This document shows positions 45,746-54,188 of a stretch of 64,000 nucleotides of DNA, piece by piece. The position numbers and the translations under genes are program-made. Every line of letters begins with the position of its first letter. Positions within the stretch are counted from its first letter, which is position 1. Below the pieces are notes generated by a model, which worked only from the letters and a program-made list of their open reading frames with translations, made no database searches and was not told the DNA's origin. The DNA comes from Thiorhodococcus minor (GTDB lineage: Bacteria; Pseudomonadota; Gammaproteobacteria; Chromatiales; Chromatiaceae): assembly GCF_010820565.1 (NCBI RefSeq), contig NZ_JAAIJQ010000010.1, positions 33,210-97,209 on the forward strand. The letters are read 5' to 3'.

Positions 45746-46115
45746 TGCTGGGAAACTTGGCTCGGCCGCTCGATTGAAGCGAATGCTATGGCACGGTAAA
45801 GGAACAAGCTTAACCGATGAGTGGTCGGGCTCACCAATGCCAAGCTGTCCGATGGATGATCCTCGAAAGAGCTTGCAGCCACCAGCTTTCTGGGATCCGT
45901 CAGTTGGCCTGCACAGGGTACCTGCCCGGACCCGCTCGATGGGTGGAGACTTCGATGGGCGAAAATCTCGGCGGGCCGACAGCTGGCGGCCGCAAGCTCT
46001 TTCTCGGATGATCGAATGGCGTCACATTCTGCGGCCGCGCGATCGAAGCAAGAGGGAGCAATCGGGAAAACATGAAGGTTTCGTCAACAAAGGCGGAATG
46101 GCACACATCGGCCAT
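45746..46115 (-). other. non-coding gap inside the secretion operon, between gspK and gspL
   Basis: 370 bases that interrupt an otherwise tightly packed operon. It contains the inverted repeat listed at 45855-46013. Two NotI-like GCGGCCGC palindromes also occur, one inside the right arm of the repeat. No gene is apparent on either strand. A promoter for gspLMND could be here, but no well-spaced hexamers are clear. Confidence 0.5.
45855..46013. repeat. REP/MITE-like element with 34-bp inverted arms
   Basis: The left arm (45855-45888), read as reverse complement, and the right arm (45980-46013) agree at 28 of 34 positions, sharing GCAAGCTCTTTC as a perfect core. They are separated by 91 bases. 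The arms start with AGCTGG-GGC like the elements at 15311 and 41178, which suggests a repeat family mobilised into intergenic DNA. Confidence 0.6.
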
Positions 46116-47051
46116 TCAGTCGCCCTCGAAGCGCTCCGTCTCGCCGTAGACGGGATCTTGCAGTGAAAGGCCGTAGCGTCGCCACAAGACCAGATAGGGG
46201 GGCGGCTGCCCGCGGTTGAGCTGGAGCAACGCCTCCATGCGCCGGCCCGTCCTGTCGCGTCCGCGCTCGGTTACCTGGACACGATAGAGCGGACCGCCGC
46301 GATCGAGCGACCTTGCCGCGGTGGCTTCCGGGACCCTGGCCAAATCGCGCGTCGCGACCTCTTCCACTGCTTCCTCGAGCGAGATCCCGCGAGTCGCCGC
46401 TATCACTGCCGGCGAAGCGAAGCGCTCGAGCGGGTTCGCGGCCTCTCCAGCCACGGTGACCTCGGGGGCGAGACGCTGATAGATATCCTCGCGCATCCCG
46501 AGGACTTGCCGCAGCTCCTCGACCGAGGCGTAGTCCGCGTCTTTCGCGCCGAAGGCAAGCCCCTCGCGCTCGTAATCCTCGTCTTCGGCGCCGTTGAGCA
46601 AAGCCAGGTCATCCTCGTCCCGCCAGTCGACGATCGCCGCGGCCAGGGGCCCTGCCTCGTCCTCGGACACGCCCAGGACGATGAGGAGATCGGTCAGCGT
46701 TTGCGGCTGCACCCGATTGATATTGATGCGAGACGTCTCGTTGAAGACGGCGATGCCGATCTCGGATCCGTTGAATCGCCACCGGCGCTCTTGACCATTC
46801 GGCAGCCAAGTGGCCTGCGTCTCCTCTTCCAGGGCGGCGGGCTGTGTCAAGAAATCCAGTGCCGTGTAGGCCAGGGCCGCATCGGCTAGCGCACGAAAGC
46901 GAGCTGCCCCGAGATGATTCTCGGCCAGTGCGGTCTCCGTCCTCTGGGTTGCGGTCAGACTGACGGCCAGGACCGTCAGCAAGGCCAAGACCCACATGAC
47001 GAGCATGAGGGCGATTCCCCGCTGACGCCTTCGAGAGGATCGACCCGTCAT
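46116..47051 (-). CDS. gspK: type II secretion minor pseudopilin GspK
   Basis: Tip pseudopilin of 311 aa. Start at 47051 gives a short basic leader MTGRSSRRRQRG before the hydrophobic IALMLVMWVLALLTVL helix; the leader cleavage follows RG, and the mature protein lacks the Glu5 of other pilins, as expected for GspK. The globular part contains NRVQPQTLTDLLIVLG and VDWRDEDD, a pattern typical of the family's inserted helical domain. Overlaps gspJ by four bases. Confidence 0.93.
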   Translation of the reverse strand: MTGRSSRRRQRGIALMLVMWVLALLTVLAVSLTATQRTETALAENHLGAARFRALADAALAYTALDFLTQPAALEEETQATWLPNGQERRWRFNGSEIGIAVFNETSRININRVQPQTLTDLLIVLGVSEDEAGPLAAAIVDWRDEDDLALLNGAEDEDYEREGLAFGAKDADYASVEELRQVLGMREDIYQRLAPEVTVAGEAANPLERFASPAVIAATRGISLEEAVEEVATRDLARVPEATAARSLDRGGPLYRVQVTERGRDRTGRRMEALLQLNRGQPPPYLVLWRRYGLSLQDPVYGETERFEGD

Positions 47052-47752
47052 TGATTGGGCAGCGCCACGATGAGATCCGGCCATGCCTGACGCTCCGTCC
47101 CGAAGCCGAGTCGAATCAACGCCGGCAGCTGTCGCTGATCGAGCCATTCGTCGTGCCAATCCAGCTCGGTATCACCCTGTATCTGGCCATAGTAGGAAAG
47201 ATACAGCTCGCTCAGTCCCTCGAGCAGCAAGGTGCGCCCAAAGGCGCCCTCGGCGGCGTCCATGTCGGTCGGATAGTCCGCCAGGCGGCCGATTCCCGCT
47301 TCAGCCAAGGGCTCCCAGGCCGGATAGTCATCGCCGCCCTCCAGGATTTCGTCGTGGAGGTACCAGCGGGTCATCACCAAGGCGAGCCCCACCGCATGCT
47401 CCTCGACCTCGAGGCGCAGGATATAGAGACCTGAGACCCCCACATGCGCCGACAGGGGAGCGACCAGCTCCAGGCGCTCCGTATCGCCGGCGAAGACCAA
47501 GATGGGTGCGCCCTCGTAGGTCGCCGTCGCCGGCCTCGCCTGGCTGAGGGTACGCCTCAGGAAACCGTCGACCAGTCTCAGGTCGGAGATCTGTCCGGAG
47601 ACGCGCTCGACAGCCTCCCAAGAGCGTGACCCGAGACGCAGGCCGGAGAAGAGCAGCAGGGAGATCAGCCCGATGATCGCCAGCGCGATCACCAGCTCGA
47701 TCAGGGTGAAGCCGAGCGCGCGCTGCTCGCTTGAGGAATCGGGTGCGATCAC
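47048..47752 (-). CDS. gspJ: type II secretion minor pseudopilin GspJ
   Basis: A 234-residue prepilin-like protein with the peptidase site ALG-FTLIELVIALAII at residues 12-27, including Glu5 of the mature chain. The globular beta-rich domain follows, with VDGFLRRTLSQARPATATYE near 66-85. It forms the tip complex with GspI and GspK. It is separated from gspI by 12 bases. Confidence 0.93.
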   Translation of the reverse strand: MIAPDSSSEQRALGFTLIELVIALAIIGLISLLLFSGLRLGSRSWEAVERVSGQISDLRLVDGFLRRTLSQARPATATYEGAPILVFAGDTERLELVAPLSAHVGVSGLYILRLEVEEHAVGLALVMTRWYLHDEILEGGDDYPAWEPLAEAGIGRLADYPTDMDAAEGAFGRTLLLEGLSELYLSYYGQIQGDTELDWHDEWLDQRQLPALIRLGFGTERQAWPDLIVALPNQ

Positions 47753-47764
47753 GGGGACGGCCTG

Positions 47765-48157
47765 CTAGAAACGCTCGCCCAAGCGGAGCGTGCTCAGGGC
47801 CATTCGGCGCGCCCGCCCGGCATCTCGCCACAGCACTGTCGCATCGACCCGATAGGGCGTCGCCGGAGGCTCGGTAAAATACTGCTCGGACACATCCACC
47901 GCCTGGATGCTGAGCTCCCATTCGAACCCGCTGTCCGTCGTGCCTGAGGTGATCCCTTCTTCCAAGGGGATGTCCGCGCCAACCTCGCTCAGCACGGATT
48001 CCGCCAGCGTGGCGGCTTGGGAGTACTGCGCGGAGGCGATGGTAATGATGCTCGCACGCGAGAAGATCTCCATCATGACCCCGAGGGAGATGGCCAGGAT
48101 CGCGAAGGCCACGAGCACCTCCAGCAGCGAGAATCCGCCTTGGTGGCGCATGCTCAT
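47765..48157 (-). CDS. gspI: type II secretion minor pseudopilin GspI
   Basis: Small pseudopilin of 130 aa with cleavage site QGG-FSLLEVLVAFAIL at residues 6-20. The family-typical region AATLAESVLSEVGADIPLEEG follows. It nucleates the tip trimer with GspJ and GspK. The start overlaps the gspH stop by four bases. Confidence 0.93.
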   Translation of the reverse strand: MSMRHQGGFSLLEVLVAFAILAISLGVMMEIFSRASIITIASAQYSQAATLAESVLSEVGADIPLEEGITSGTTDSGFEWELSIQAVDVSEQYFTEPPATPYRVDATVLWRDAGRARRMALSTLRLGERF

Positions 48158-48612
48158 TCCGCGCTCCAGGTATCCAGCTCGATACGGCCCGTGAGCCAGG
48201 TTACGCCCACTTGATAGCCATGCCCCTGATAGGACAAGAGGATCCGTCCTCCGGTCGAGCTGCCGTCCGGGAAGAATCTGACGGCACCGTGCTGCTCATC
48301 GATCATCTCCTGGGTCGCGCCCTCGAAGCCCACCGACAAACGCTTCGGCAGGCTGAGATCGCGGTAGCCTTCGAGCTGAAGCCGGTAAGCTTCCAAGTCC
48401 ACGATGACCGCCTTGTCCTCGCCCTGACGGATCGCCGATTCCCGTGCCAGCCTCAGGGTCGCGGCCGTACGCCGCGCCACCGACTTCATCTCGAGTCCGG
48501 GAAATGCTGCGGAAAAGAGCGAAGGTACCGCCGTCATCATGATCGCCATGATGGCCATGACCACCACAAGCTCGATTAGGGTGAAACCGCGGTGCCTGAG
48601 TCGCGCATTCAC
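48154..48612 (-). CDS. gspH: type II secretion minor pseudopilin GspH
   Basis: Pseudopilin of 152 aa with cleavage site HRG-FTLIELVVVMAIM at residues 7-21. The rest shows TAATLRLARESAIRQGEDKAV, matching GspH/FimT-type pilins, and a beta-rich C-terminus. It sits in the canonical place between gspG and gspI. Confidence 0.92.
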   Translation of the reverse strand: MNARLRHRGFTLIELVVVMAIMAIMMTAVPSLFSAAFPGLEMKSVARRTAATLRLARESAIRQGEDKAVIVDLEAYRLQLEGYRDLSLPKRLSVGFEGATQEMIDEQHGAVRFFPDGSSTGGRILLSYQGHGYQVGVTWLTGRIELDTWSAE

Positions 48613-48654
48613 GTCGGTGCGCTCGATCGGACGTCCACCAGCCTTGCTCTCGGT

Positions 48655-49086
48655 CTACTCCCAGCTGCGGATATCGGCGTTCTCGCCATCGCCCCCTTCT
48701 CGATTGTCGGCACCAAGCGACCAGATATCGAAGCTGCCGTGCTCACCGGGAAAGCGGTATTGGTAGTCATTGCCCCAGGGATCCTTTGGCACCTGACCCT
48801 TCTTCAGGTAGGGACCATTCCAGCCGGGCATGTTGCCCGGGTCCTCGACCAGCGCGGACAGACCCTCGCTGTCATTGGGGTAACGGCCCAGCTCGAGCCG
48901 ATAGAGATCCAGCGTGGATGACAGATCATCGATTTGAAGCCCGGCCGTCTTGCTCTTGGCGCCGCCGAGAAAATTCATGACCTGAGGACCGACCAGGCCC
49001 GCCAGCAGGCCCAGAATCGCGAGAACCACCAGGAGCTCGACCAGGGTGAAACCGCCTCGGCGAGCCTTCATCGACATTGAGCGCAT
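48655..49086 (-). CDS. gspG: type II secretion major pseudopilin GspG
   Basis: Major pseudopilin (143 aa) building the periplasmic filament. The start at 49086 is chosen for GAGG seven bases upstream; two further in-frame ATGs lie within six codons. Cleavage occurs at RGG-FTLVELLVVLAIL. Typical GspG features are LYRLELGRYPNDSEGLSALV, PKDPWGNDYQYRFPGEHG and FDIWSLGADNREGGDGENAD, the last with calcium-binding acidic residues. Confidence 0.96.
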   Translation of the reverse strand: MRSMSMKARRGGFTLVELLVVLAILGLLAGLVGPQVMNFLGGAKSKTAGLQIDDLSSTLDLYRLELGRYPNDSEGLSALVEDPGNMPGWNGPYLKKGQVPKDPWGNDYQYRFPGEHGSFDIWSLGADNREGGDGENADIRSWE

Positions 49087-49166
49087 GTGAATACCTCGGT
49101 TCCTGTGTAGTTGCGCGCGCATTTTAGGCGCGCATGGATCGCAAACAAAACTCGCAGTCCCGCCGC

Positions 49167-50375
49167 CTAGAAGACCAGCTCGTTGGCGCCCAGGATGGCC
49201 ATCAGGATCGACATGATGATCCCGGCGACGATCACACCCAGCCCGATGATTAGGGCCGGCTCGAGCAGGGTGAGCATGCGCTGCACGCTGGTCCGCGTCT
49301 CGCGGTCGTAGATGCTCGCAACCTTCGCCAGCATAGCGTCCAGGCTCCCGGACTCCTCGCCGACGCGGATCATCTGCAGCGCCAGGTCGGGCAGTGCCTC
49401 GAGACGCACCAGGGGACCCGCGAGGCCGCGCCCATGCTTCAGCTCTTCGGCGGCCTCGGTGATGCGCGCGAGCAGGCGCTGGTTCGAGACGACTTCCTTG
49501 GCGAGCGTCAGGGCGCTCATCAACGGCAGACCGTTCTTCAGCAAGGTCGCCAGCGTGTGGCAGAGCCGTGCCGTCTCCATCTTCCAGATCAGATCGCCGA
49601 ACAAGGGCAGGGTCAGGAGCCGATCATCGACGCGGGCACGAACCTCGGGCTTCTGGAGCTGACGCTCGACGACGACGGCGATCAAGGCAATGCCGCACAG
49701 CATCGCCCACCAATAGTTGCGGAACAGATCTCCGGTGGCCACCACGATCTGGGTCGGCAGCGGCAGGGCCTCGCCCATGTCCTCGAACAGCACGGTGAAC
49801 TGTGGAACCACCAAGACCAGCAGCATGATGACGGACAGCCCCGCCACGAAGAGCAGGATGGACGGATAGACCAGGGCCGAGGTCACGGTCTGGCGCAGCT
49901 CGGCGACCCGCTCCAGATAGTCGGCTAGCCGGTCCAAGACCTGATCGAGCGCCCCGCTCGCCTCCCCGGCGCGCACCATGTTGATGTAGAGGCGGGGGAA
50001 CTGGCCGTCCTGGGCATCCAGGGCGCTGGAAAAGGTAGCGCCGCCGCGCACCCGATCCTGGAGATCGGACAGGACCCGCGACAGGTGCTCCGCCTCGGTC
50101 AGGTCGATCAGGATCTGCATCGAGCGGTCGAGCGTCATGCCTGCTTCCAAGAGCGTGGCGAGCTCCCGCGTCAGGATGCCGATCTCCTTCTGCGTCAGGC
50201 GCTGCTTGCGGACTCTGCCGAGCTTGCTCATCAAGCTCTTGGTGGTTCGGGTCTCGATCGGGATCAGCCCGTCACCCTGAAGCTGGCGGACGACGGCAGT
50301 CTCGTCGCTCGCCTCGAGCTCGCCTTCCACGAGCTCGCCGTCCGGCCGCACGGCTTTGTAGAAGAATTTGCTCAC
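49167..50375 (-). CDS. gspF: type II secretion inner-membrane platform protein GspF
   Basis: Polytopic protein of 402 aa at the centre of the inner-membrane platform. Start set at GTG 50375 (VSKFFYKAVRPDGELVEGEL), eight bases after GGAG; the frame extends upstream but into non-conserved sequence. Two GspF cytoplasmic repeats (about 65-190 and 265-390) precede three membrane helices around 168-190, 215-240 and 370-395. Motifs RELATLLEAGMTLDRSMQIL and CHTLATLLKNGLPLMSALTL mark the repeats. Confidence 0.95.
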   Translation of the reverse strand: MSKFFYKAVRPDGELVEGELEASDETAVVRQLQGDGLIPIETRTTKSLMSKLGRVRKQRLTQKEIGILTRELATLLEAGMTLDRSMQILIDLTEAEHLSRVLSDLQDRVRGGATFSSALDAQDGQFPRLYINMVRAGEASGALDQVLDRLADYLERVAELRQTVTSALVYPSILLFVAGLSVIMLLVLVVPQFTVLFEDMGEALPLPTQIVVATGDLFRNYWWAMLCGIALIAVVVERQLQKPEVRARVDDRLLTLPLFGDLIWKMETARLCHTLATLLKNGLPLMSALTLAKEVVSNQRLLARITEAAEELKHGRGLAGPLVRLEALPDLALQMIRVGEESGSLDAMLAKVASIYDRETRTSVQRMLTLLEPALIIGLGVIVAGIIMSILMAILGANELVF

Positions 50376-50442
50376 GCGCGCATCTCCGCCGACATCGGGA
50401 CGGCGACGCGGCGCGGTGCGCCTCGCCGAGGCCGCCAAATCA

Positions 50443-52269
50443 TCAATCCGCCTCCGCCACGCGCAAGACCTCTTCGATGGTCGTCCGGCCGGCCAGCGCC
50501 TTGCGCAGGCCATCCTGATACATGGTCTCCATGTTCTCTTCGACGGCGATCCTGCGGATCTCCGTTGCCGTCGCATGGTCCAGCACGGCCTTGCGGATGG
50601 CCTCGGACATGAGCAGGACCTCGGTGATGACCAGACGGCCGCGATAACCAGTCCCGTTGCAGGCGTCGCAGCCGACCGCGCGATGCAGATCGACGCTGTC
50701 TTGGACGCCGCTGATATGCGCGAAACGCCCCGCTAGCTCGGGCACCGCGCGGTAGGACTCGCGGCACTTCGGACAGAGCCGCCGAACCAGGCGCTGAGCC
50801 AGGATGCCGTTGACGGTCGATGTGAGCAGGTAGTCCTCCACGCCCATGTCCAGGAGACGGGTCACGCCGCTCGCCGCGTCGTTGGTATGAAGGGTCGAGA
50901 GCACGACGTGTCCCGTCAGCGCGGACTGGACGGCGATTCGAGCGGTCTCGAGGTCGCGCATCTCGCCGACCATGATGATGTCCGGGTCTTGACGAACGAT
51001 GGCCCGCAAGGCGCCGGCGAAGGTCATCCCGATGGAGGACTTCACCTGGATCTGGTTGATCCCTGGCAGCTGATACTCGACCGGGTCCTCGACGGTGATG
51101 ATCTTGCGCTCTTCGGTGTTCAGCCGACTGAGTGCCGTGTAGAGGGTCGTGCTCTTACCCGAGCCCGTCGGTCCCGTCACCAGAAGAATGCCGTAGGGCT
51201 GCTCAAGGATGTCATGCAGCCGCTTGCGCGGTGTGCCGTCGAAGCCGAGGGCGTCGAGATCGAAGCGCACGCTTTCCTTGTCCAGCAGACGCATGACCAC
51301 GCTCTCGCCGAACATGGTCGGCACTGTCGACACACGCAGGTCGAGCTCCTTGCCCTGGATGCGAATCGGGATGCGGCCGTCTTGGGGCAGGCGCCGCTCG
51401 GCGATATTGAGCTTGGCCATGATCTTGACGCGCGAGATCACGGCCGCGGTGGAACGCACCGGCGGGGCGTCGACCTCCTTGAGGATGCCGTCGACCCGAT
51501 ACCGCACGGTCAGCTCGTCGGCGAATGGCTCGATGTGGATATCGGACGCCCTGGACTCGACCGCGCGCTGAATCAGCTGATTGACCATGCGGATGACCGG
51601 CGCCTCGCTGGCGAGATCCTTGAGGTGCTCGATGTCTTCCTCATCGAAGTCGCTGAAGTCCGCCTCTGCCTCTTCCGGGGCCTCCTCGACCTTTTCATAG
51701 AGCCGCTCGACGGCGGACTCGATCTCGGTCGGCAGCGCGACAGCGGCCTTGACGGGGCGATCGGCAGCCATCCCGACCGCCGAGACCACGAAGTCGTCGA
51801 CCGGATTGGCGAAGGCGACCTCGAGATGATCGTCACGCTCGGCGACCGGCAGCACGCGGGCGTCCTTCAAGAACCTCAGGGTGAAGAGGTCCTCGCGGAC
51901 CGGCTCCTCCGGGAAGCTGGCCACGCCCACGAGAGGCAGTTGAAGGACCGCCGCCATCGCCTCCGCCATGTCGCGCTCAGATACCAGGCCCAGACGAACC
52001 AGCATGGGCAGCAAGAAATCACCGGCGTCCAGCGCGAGCCGCCTGGCCCGGGCCAGATCCGCCGCGGTGAGCTTGCCGAGGGTCTGGAGGTGGGAAAGGA
52101 TCCGCGCCTCGTCGGGGCGCGGCTGATCCTGGAGGACGGGATCGCTGGAAGCTGGCGGGGACTCCGCAGTGGCTAGCTCGTCATCCACCTCGGGCGAAAG
52201 CGTCTCGTCGCCGTCATCGCGAACGGCGCGGATCTTCGGGGCCTCCTCCAACAGGGCATCGTCTTGCAT
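50443..52269 (-). CDS. gspE: type II secretion traffic ATPase GspE
   Basis: Cytoplasmic hexameric ATPase of 608 aa that powers pseudopilus assembly. Order: N-terminal GspE-N (MshEN-type) region (about 55-200) interacting with GspL, N2 domain (about 215-330), and the ATPase core with Walker A TGPTGSGKSTTL (about 362-373), the Asp box, Walker B PDIIMVGEMRD and a tetracysteine zinc site LCPKC...GCDAC near 490-530. It leads the operon; its N-terminal 50 residues are acidic and unconserved. A relative, PilB, is excluded by the surrounding gsp genes. Confidence 0.95.
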   Translation of the reverse strand: MQDDALLEEAPKIRAVRDDGDETLSPEVDDELATAESPPASSDPVLQDQPRPDEARILSHLQTLGKLTAADLARARRLALDAGDFLLPMLVRLGLVSERDMAEAMAAVLQLPLVGVASFPEEPVREDLFTLRFLKDARVLPVAERDDHLEVAFANPVDDFVVSAVGMAADRPVKAAVALPTEIESAVERLYEKVEEAPEEAEADFSDFDEEDIEHLKDLASEAPVIRMVNQLIQRAVESRASDIHIEPFADELTVRYRVDGILKEVDAPPVRSTAAVISRVKIMAKLNIAERRLPQDGRIPIRIQGKELDLRVSTVPTMFGESVVMRLLDKESVRFDLDALGFDGTPRKRLHDILEQPYGILLVTGPTGSGKSTTLYTALSRLNTEERKIITVEDPVEYQLPGINQIQVKSSIGMTFAGALRAIVRQDPDIIMVGEMRDLETARIAVQSALTGHVVLSTLHTNDAASGVTRLLDMGVEDYLLTSTVNGILAQRLVRRLCPKCRESYRAVPELAGRFAHISGVQDSVDLHRAVGCDACNGTGYRGRLVITEVLLMSEAIRKAVLDHATATEIRRIAVEENMETMYQDGLRKALAGRTTIEEVLRVAEAD

Positions 52270-52298
52270 GGGTTAAAGATCCTTTCGAGGTACCTAGA

Positions 52299-54188
52299 TC
52301 AAGCGTCTACGGTCAGATCGTTCGACTGATGCTGGGTCGGCCTAGCCACCGGCGCTGTCTGCCAGCTCGGCAGCAGGGTCCGAAGCGTCGCAAGCATCTG
52401 GGTTTCGTCGATCCGATCCGCACCATCCTGCAGGCGGTCCAAATGCAGCGTCAGGGCATCGGCCGACAGGCTCGGTCCTTGTCGCGCAACGCGTATCTTC
52501 GGGTGACGCGTGGGAGCTAGCTCCTCGGACACGTAGAAGAGCTCCTCATAGAGCTTCTCGCCGGGACGCAGACCGATGAGCTCGATGGCGATATCTCGGC
52601 CTGGCTCTCGACCGGAGAGCCGAATCATCTGCTCGGCCAGATAGTAGATCTTGATCGGCTCGCCCATGTCGAGGACGAAGATCTCGCCGCCATCCCCGAT
52701 CACGGCGGCCTGCATGATGAGCTGGCAGGCCTCGGGGATGGTCATGAAGAAGCGCTCGATCTCGGGGTGCGTCACAGTGACCGGCCCTCCCTCCGCGATC
52801 TGCCGCCTGAACAGCGGAACCACACTCCCGGCGGAGCCGAGCACATTGCCGAACCTGACCGTGATGAAACGGCATTGCGAGCGGCCATCGAGCCCCTGGC
52901 AGATGGTCTCGGCGATCCGTTTGGTCGCGCCCATGACATTGGTCGGGTTGACCGCCTTGTCGGTCGAAATGAGCAGAAAGCGCTCGCAGCCGTGAGCGGC
53001 GGCCGCCTCAGCGACCAGGCGCGTTCCCAGCACATTGTTCCTGACCGCGGCTCTGACCTGATCCTGCAGCAAGGGAACGTGCTTGTAGGCCGCCGCATGG
53101 AAGACGATGGGCGGACGCCGCGCGCTGAAGAGGGCTTCGATGGCGGCAGCGTCGCAAACGTCGATCAGATGTCTGGTGAAAGGCAGTCCTGGGTGGCGCT
53201 CGATCAGCTCCATCTCGATGCGATAGAGATTGAGCTCGCAGTTGTCGACCAGAATGAGCTGGGCTGGCTTCGTGCCGGCGATCTGCCGTACCAGCTCGGA
53301 GCCGATCGAGCCCCCCGCGCCGGTCACCAGGATGTCGCGTCCGGCGAGGCCGGCACGGATCTCGCCCCAGTCCAGCTGGACCGGCTCGCGCCCGAGCAGG
53401 TCCTCGATCGAGACGGGCCGCAGCTGGCTGATGCTGACCTGCCCGTCCATGAGGCTGCGCAGCTCTGGCAGGATCCGAAAAGGCAGCTCCGTCTGCTCGC
53501 AGAGCTCGACGAGTCGCCGCATCTCGCGAGCAGTCGCCCCTGGCACGGCGAGCATGATGAGATCGATGTCCTTGGCCAGGACGAGCTCGGGGATCGCCTC
53601 GGTCGACCCGAAGACTGGCAGGCCTTGCACCTCGCTGCCCTGGCGGCGCAGCTTGTCGTCGACGAAGCCGACCGGGAAATAGACGCGATGCGAGCCGCGC
53701 AGCATATCGCGCGCAAGCAGATCGCCAGCCCGGCCAGCGCCAACGATGAGCACTCGCTGACCGGAGGCCAGATCGAGTCGGTGATCCTTCATCCAGCGGT
53801 AGAGCATGCGTGGCGCCGCCAGCATCAGGAGCTGTAGTCCGGCATAGAGCACCGGGACCGAGCGTGGCAGAAGCTCGGAGCGATTGACGATGAAGAGGGT
53901 GACGACGACCAAGAGCGTCCCGGCCAAGACCGCCTTGGTGATCCGCACCAGATCCGGCAGAGAGGCGAACCGCCACACGCCGCGATAGAGCCCGAACAGC
54001 CAATAGACACTCCCTTGGACCAGGATCACCCAAGGCAAGGCCTCCAGCCAGCTGGCGATGAACTCGGGTGGGATCCGATCGAGATTGAAGCGCAGCCAAT
54101 AGGCGAGGAACCAGGCGATCGGGATCGTCAGGAGATCATGGGCGAAGGCGGCGGTGCGCGAGCGCAGCCGATCGATTACGGGGTGCAT
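52299..54188 (-). CDS. membrane-anchored nucleotide-sugar epimerase/dehydratase (CapD/WbpM/FlaA1-like)
   Basis: A 629-residue protein acting in surface-polysaccharide synthesis. Start at 54188 gives four N-terminal membrane helices (about 15-130), then a nucleotide-binding domain with VLIVGAGRAGDLLARDML, then the SDR domain with ILVTGAGGSIGSELVRQI and the active-site motifs AAYKHVPLLQ and STDKAVNPTNVMGATKR. Family members are UDP-GlcNAc 4,6-dehydratases/5-epimerases. Its start overlaps the upstream glycosyltransferase gene by 13 bases. The exact sugar product is not predictable. Confidence 0.92.
   Translation of the reverse strand: MHPVIDRLRSRTAAFAHDLLTIPIAWFLAYWLRFNLDRIPPEFIASWLEALPWVILVQGSVYWLFGLYRGVWRFASLPDLVRITKAVLAGTLLVVVTLFIVNRSELLPRSVPVLYAGLQLLMLAAPRMLYRWMKDHRLDLASGQRVLIVGAGRAGDLLARDMLRGSHRVYFPVGFVDDKLRRQGSEVQGLPVFGSTEAIPELVLAKDIDLIMLAVPGATAREMRRLVELCEQTELPFRILPELRSLMDGQVSISQLRPVSIEDLLGREPVQLDWGEIRAGLAGRDILVTGAGGSIGSELVRQIAGTKPAQLILVDNCELNLYRIEMELIERHPGLPFTRHLIDVCDAAAIEALFSARRPPIVFHAAAYKHVPLLQDQVRAAVRNNVLGTRLVAEAAAAHGCERFLLISTDKAVNPTNVMGATKRIAETICQGLDGRSQCRFITVRFGNVLGSAGSVVPLFRRQIAEGGPVTVTHPEIERFFMTIPEACQLIMQAAVIGDGGEIFVLDMGEPIKIYYLAEQMIRLSGREPGRDIAIELIGLRPGEKLYEELFYVSEELAPTRHPKIRVARQGPSLSADALTLHLDRLQDGADRIDETQMLATLRTLLPSWQTAPVARPTQHQSNDLTVDA

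Noticed and set aside
45980..46040. Hairpin between two GCGGCCGC sequences
   Set aside because: Each octamer is palindromic by itself, so the pairing between them is not informative; the left one belongs to the repeat arm.
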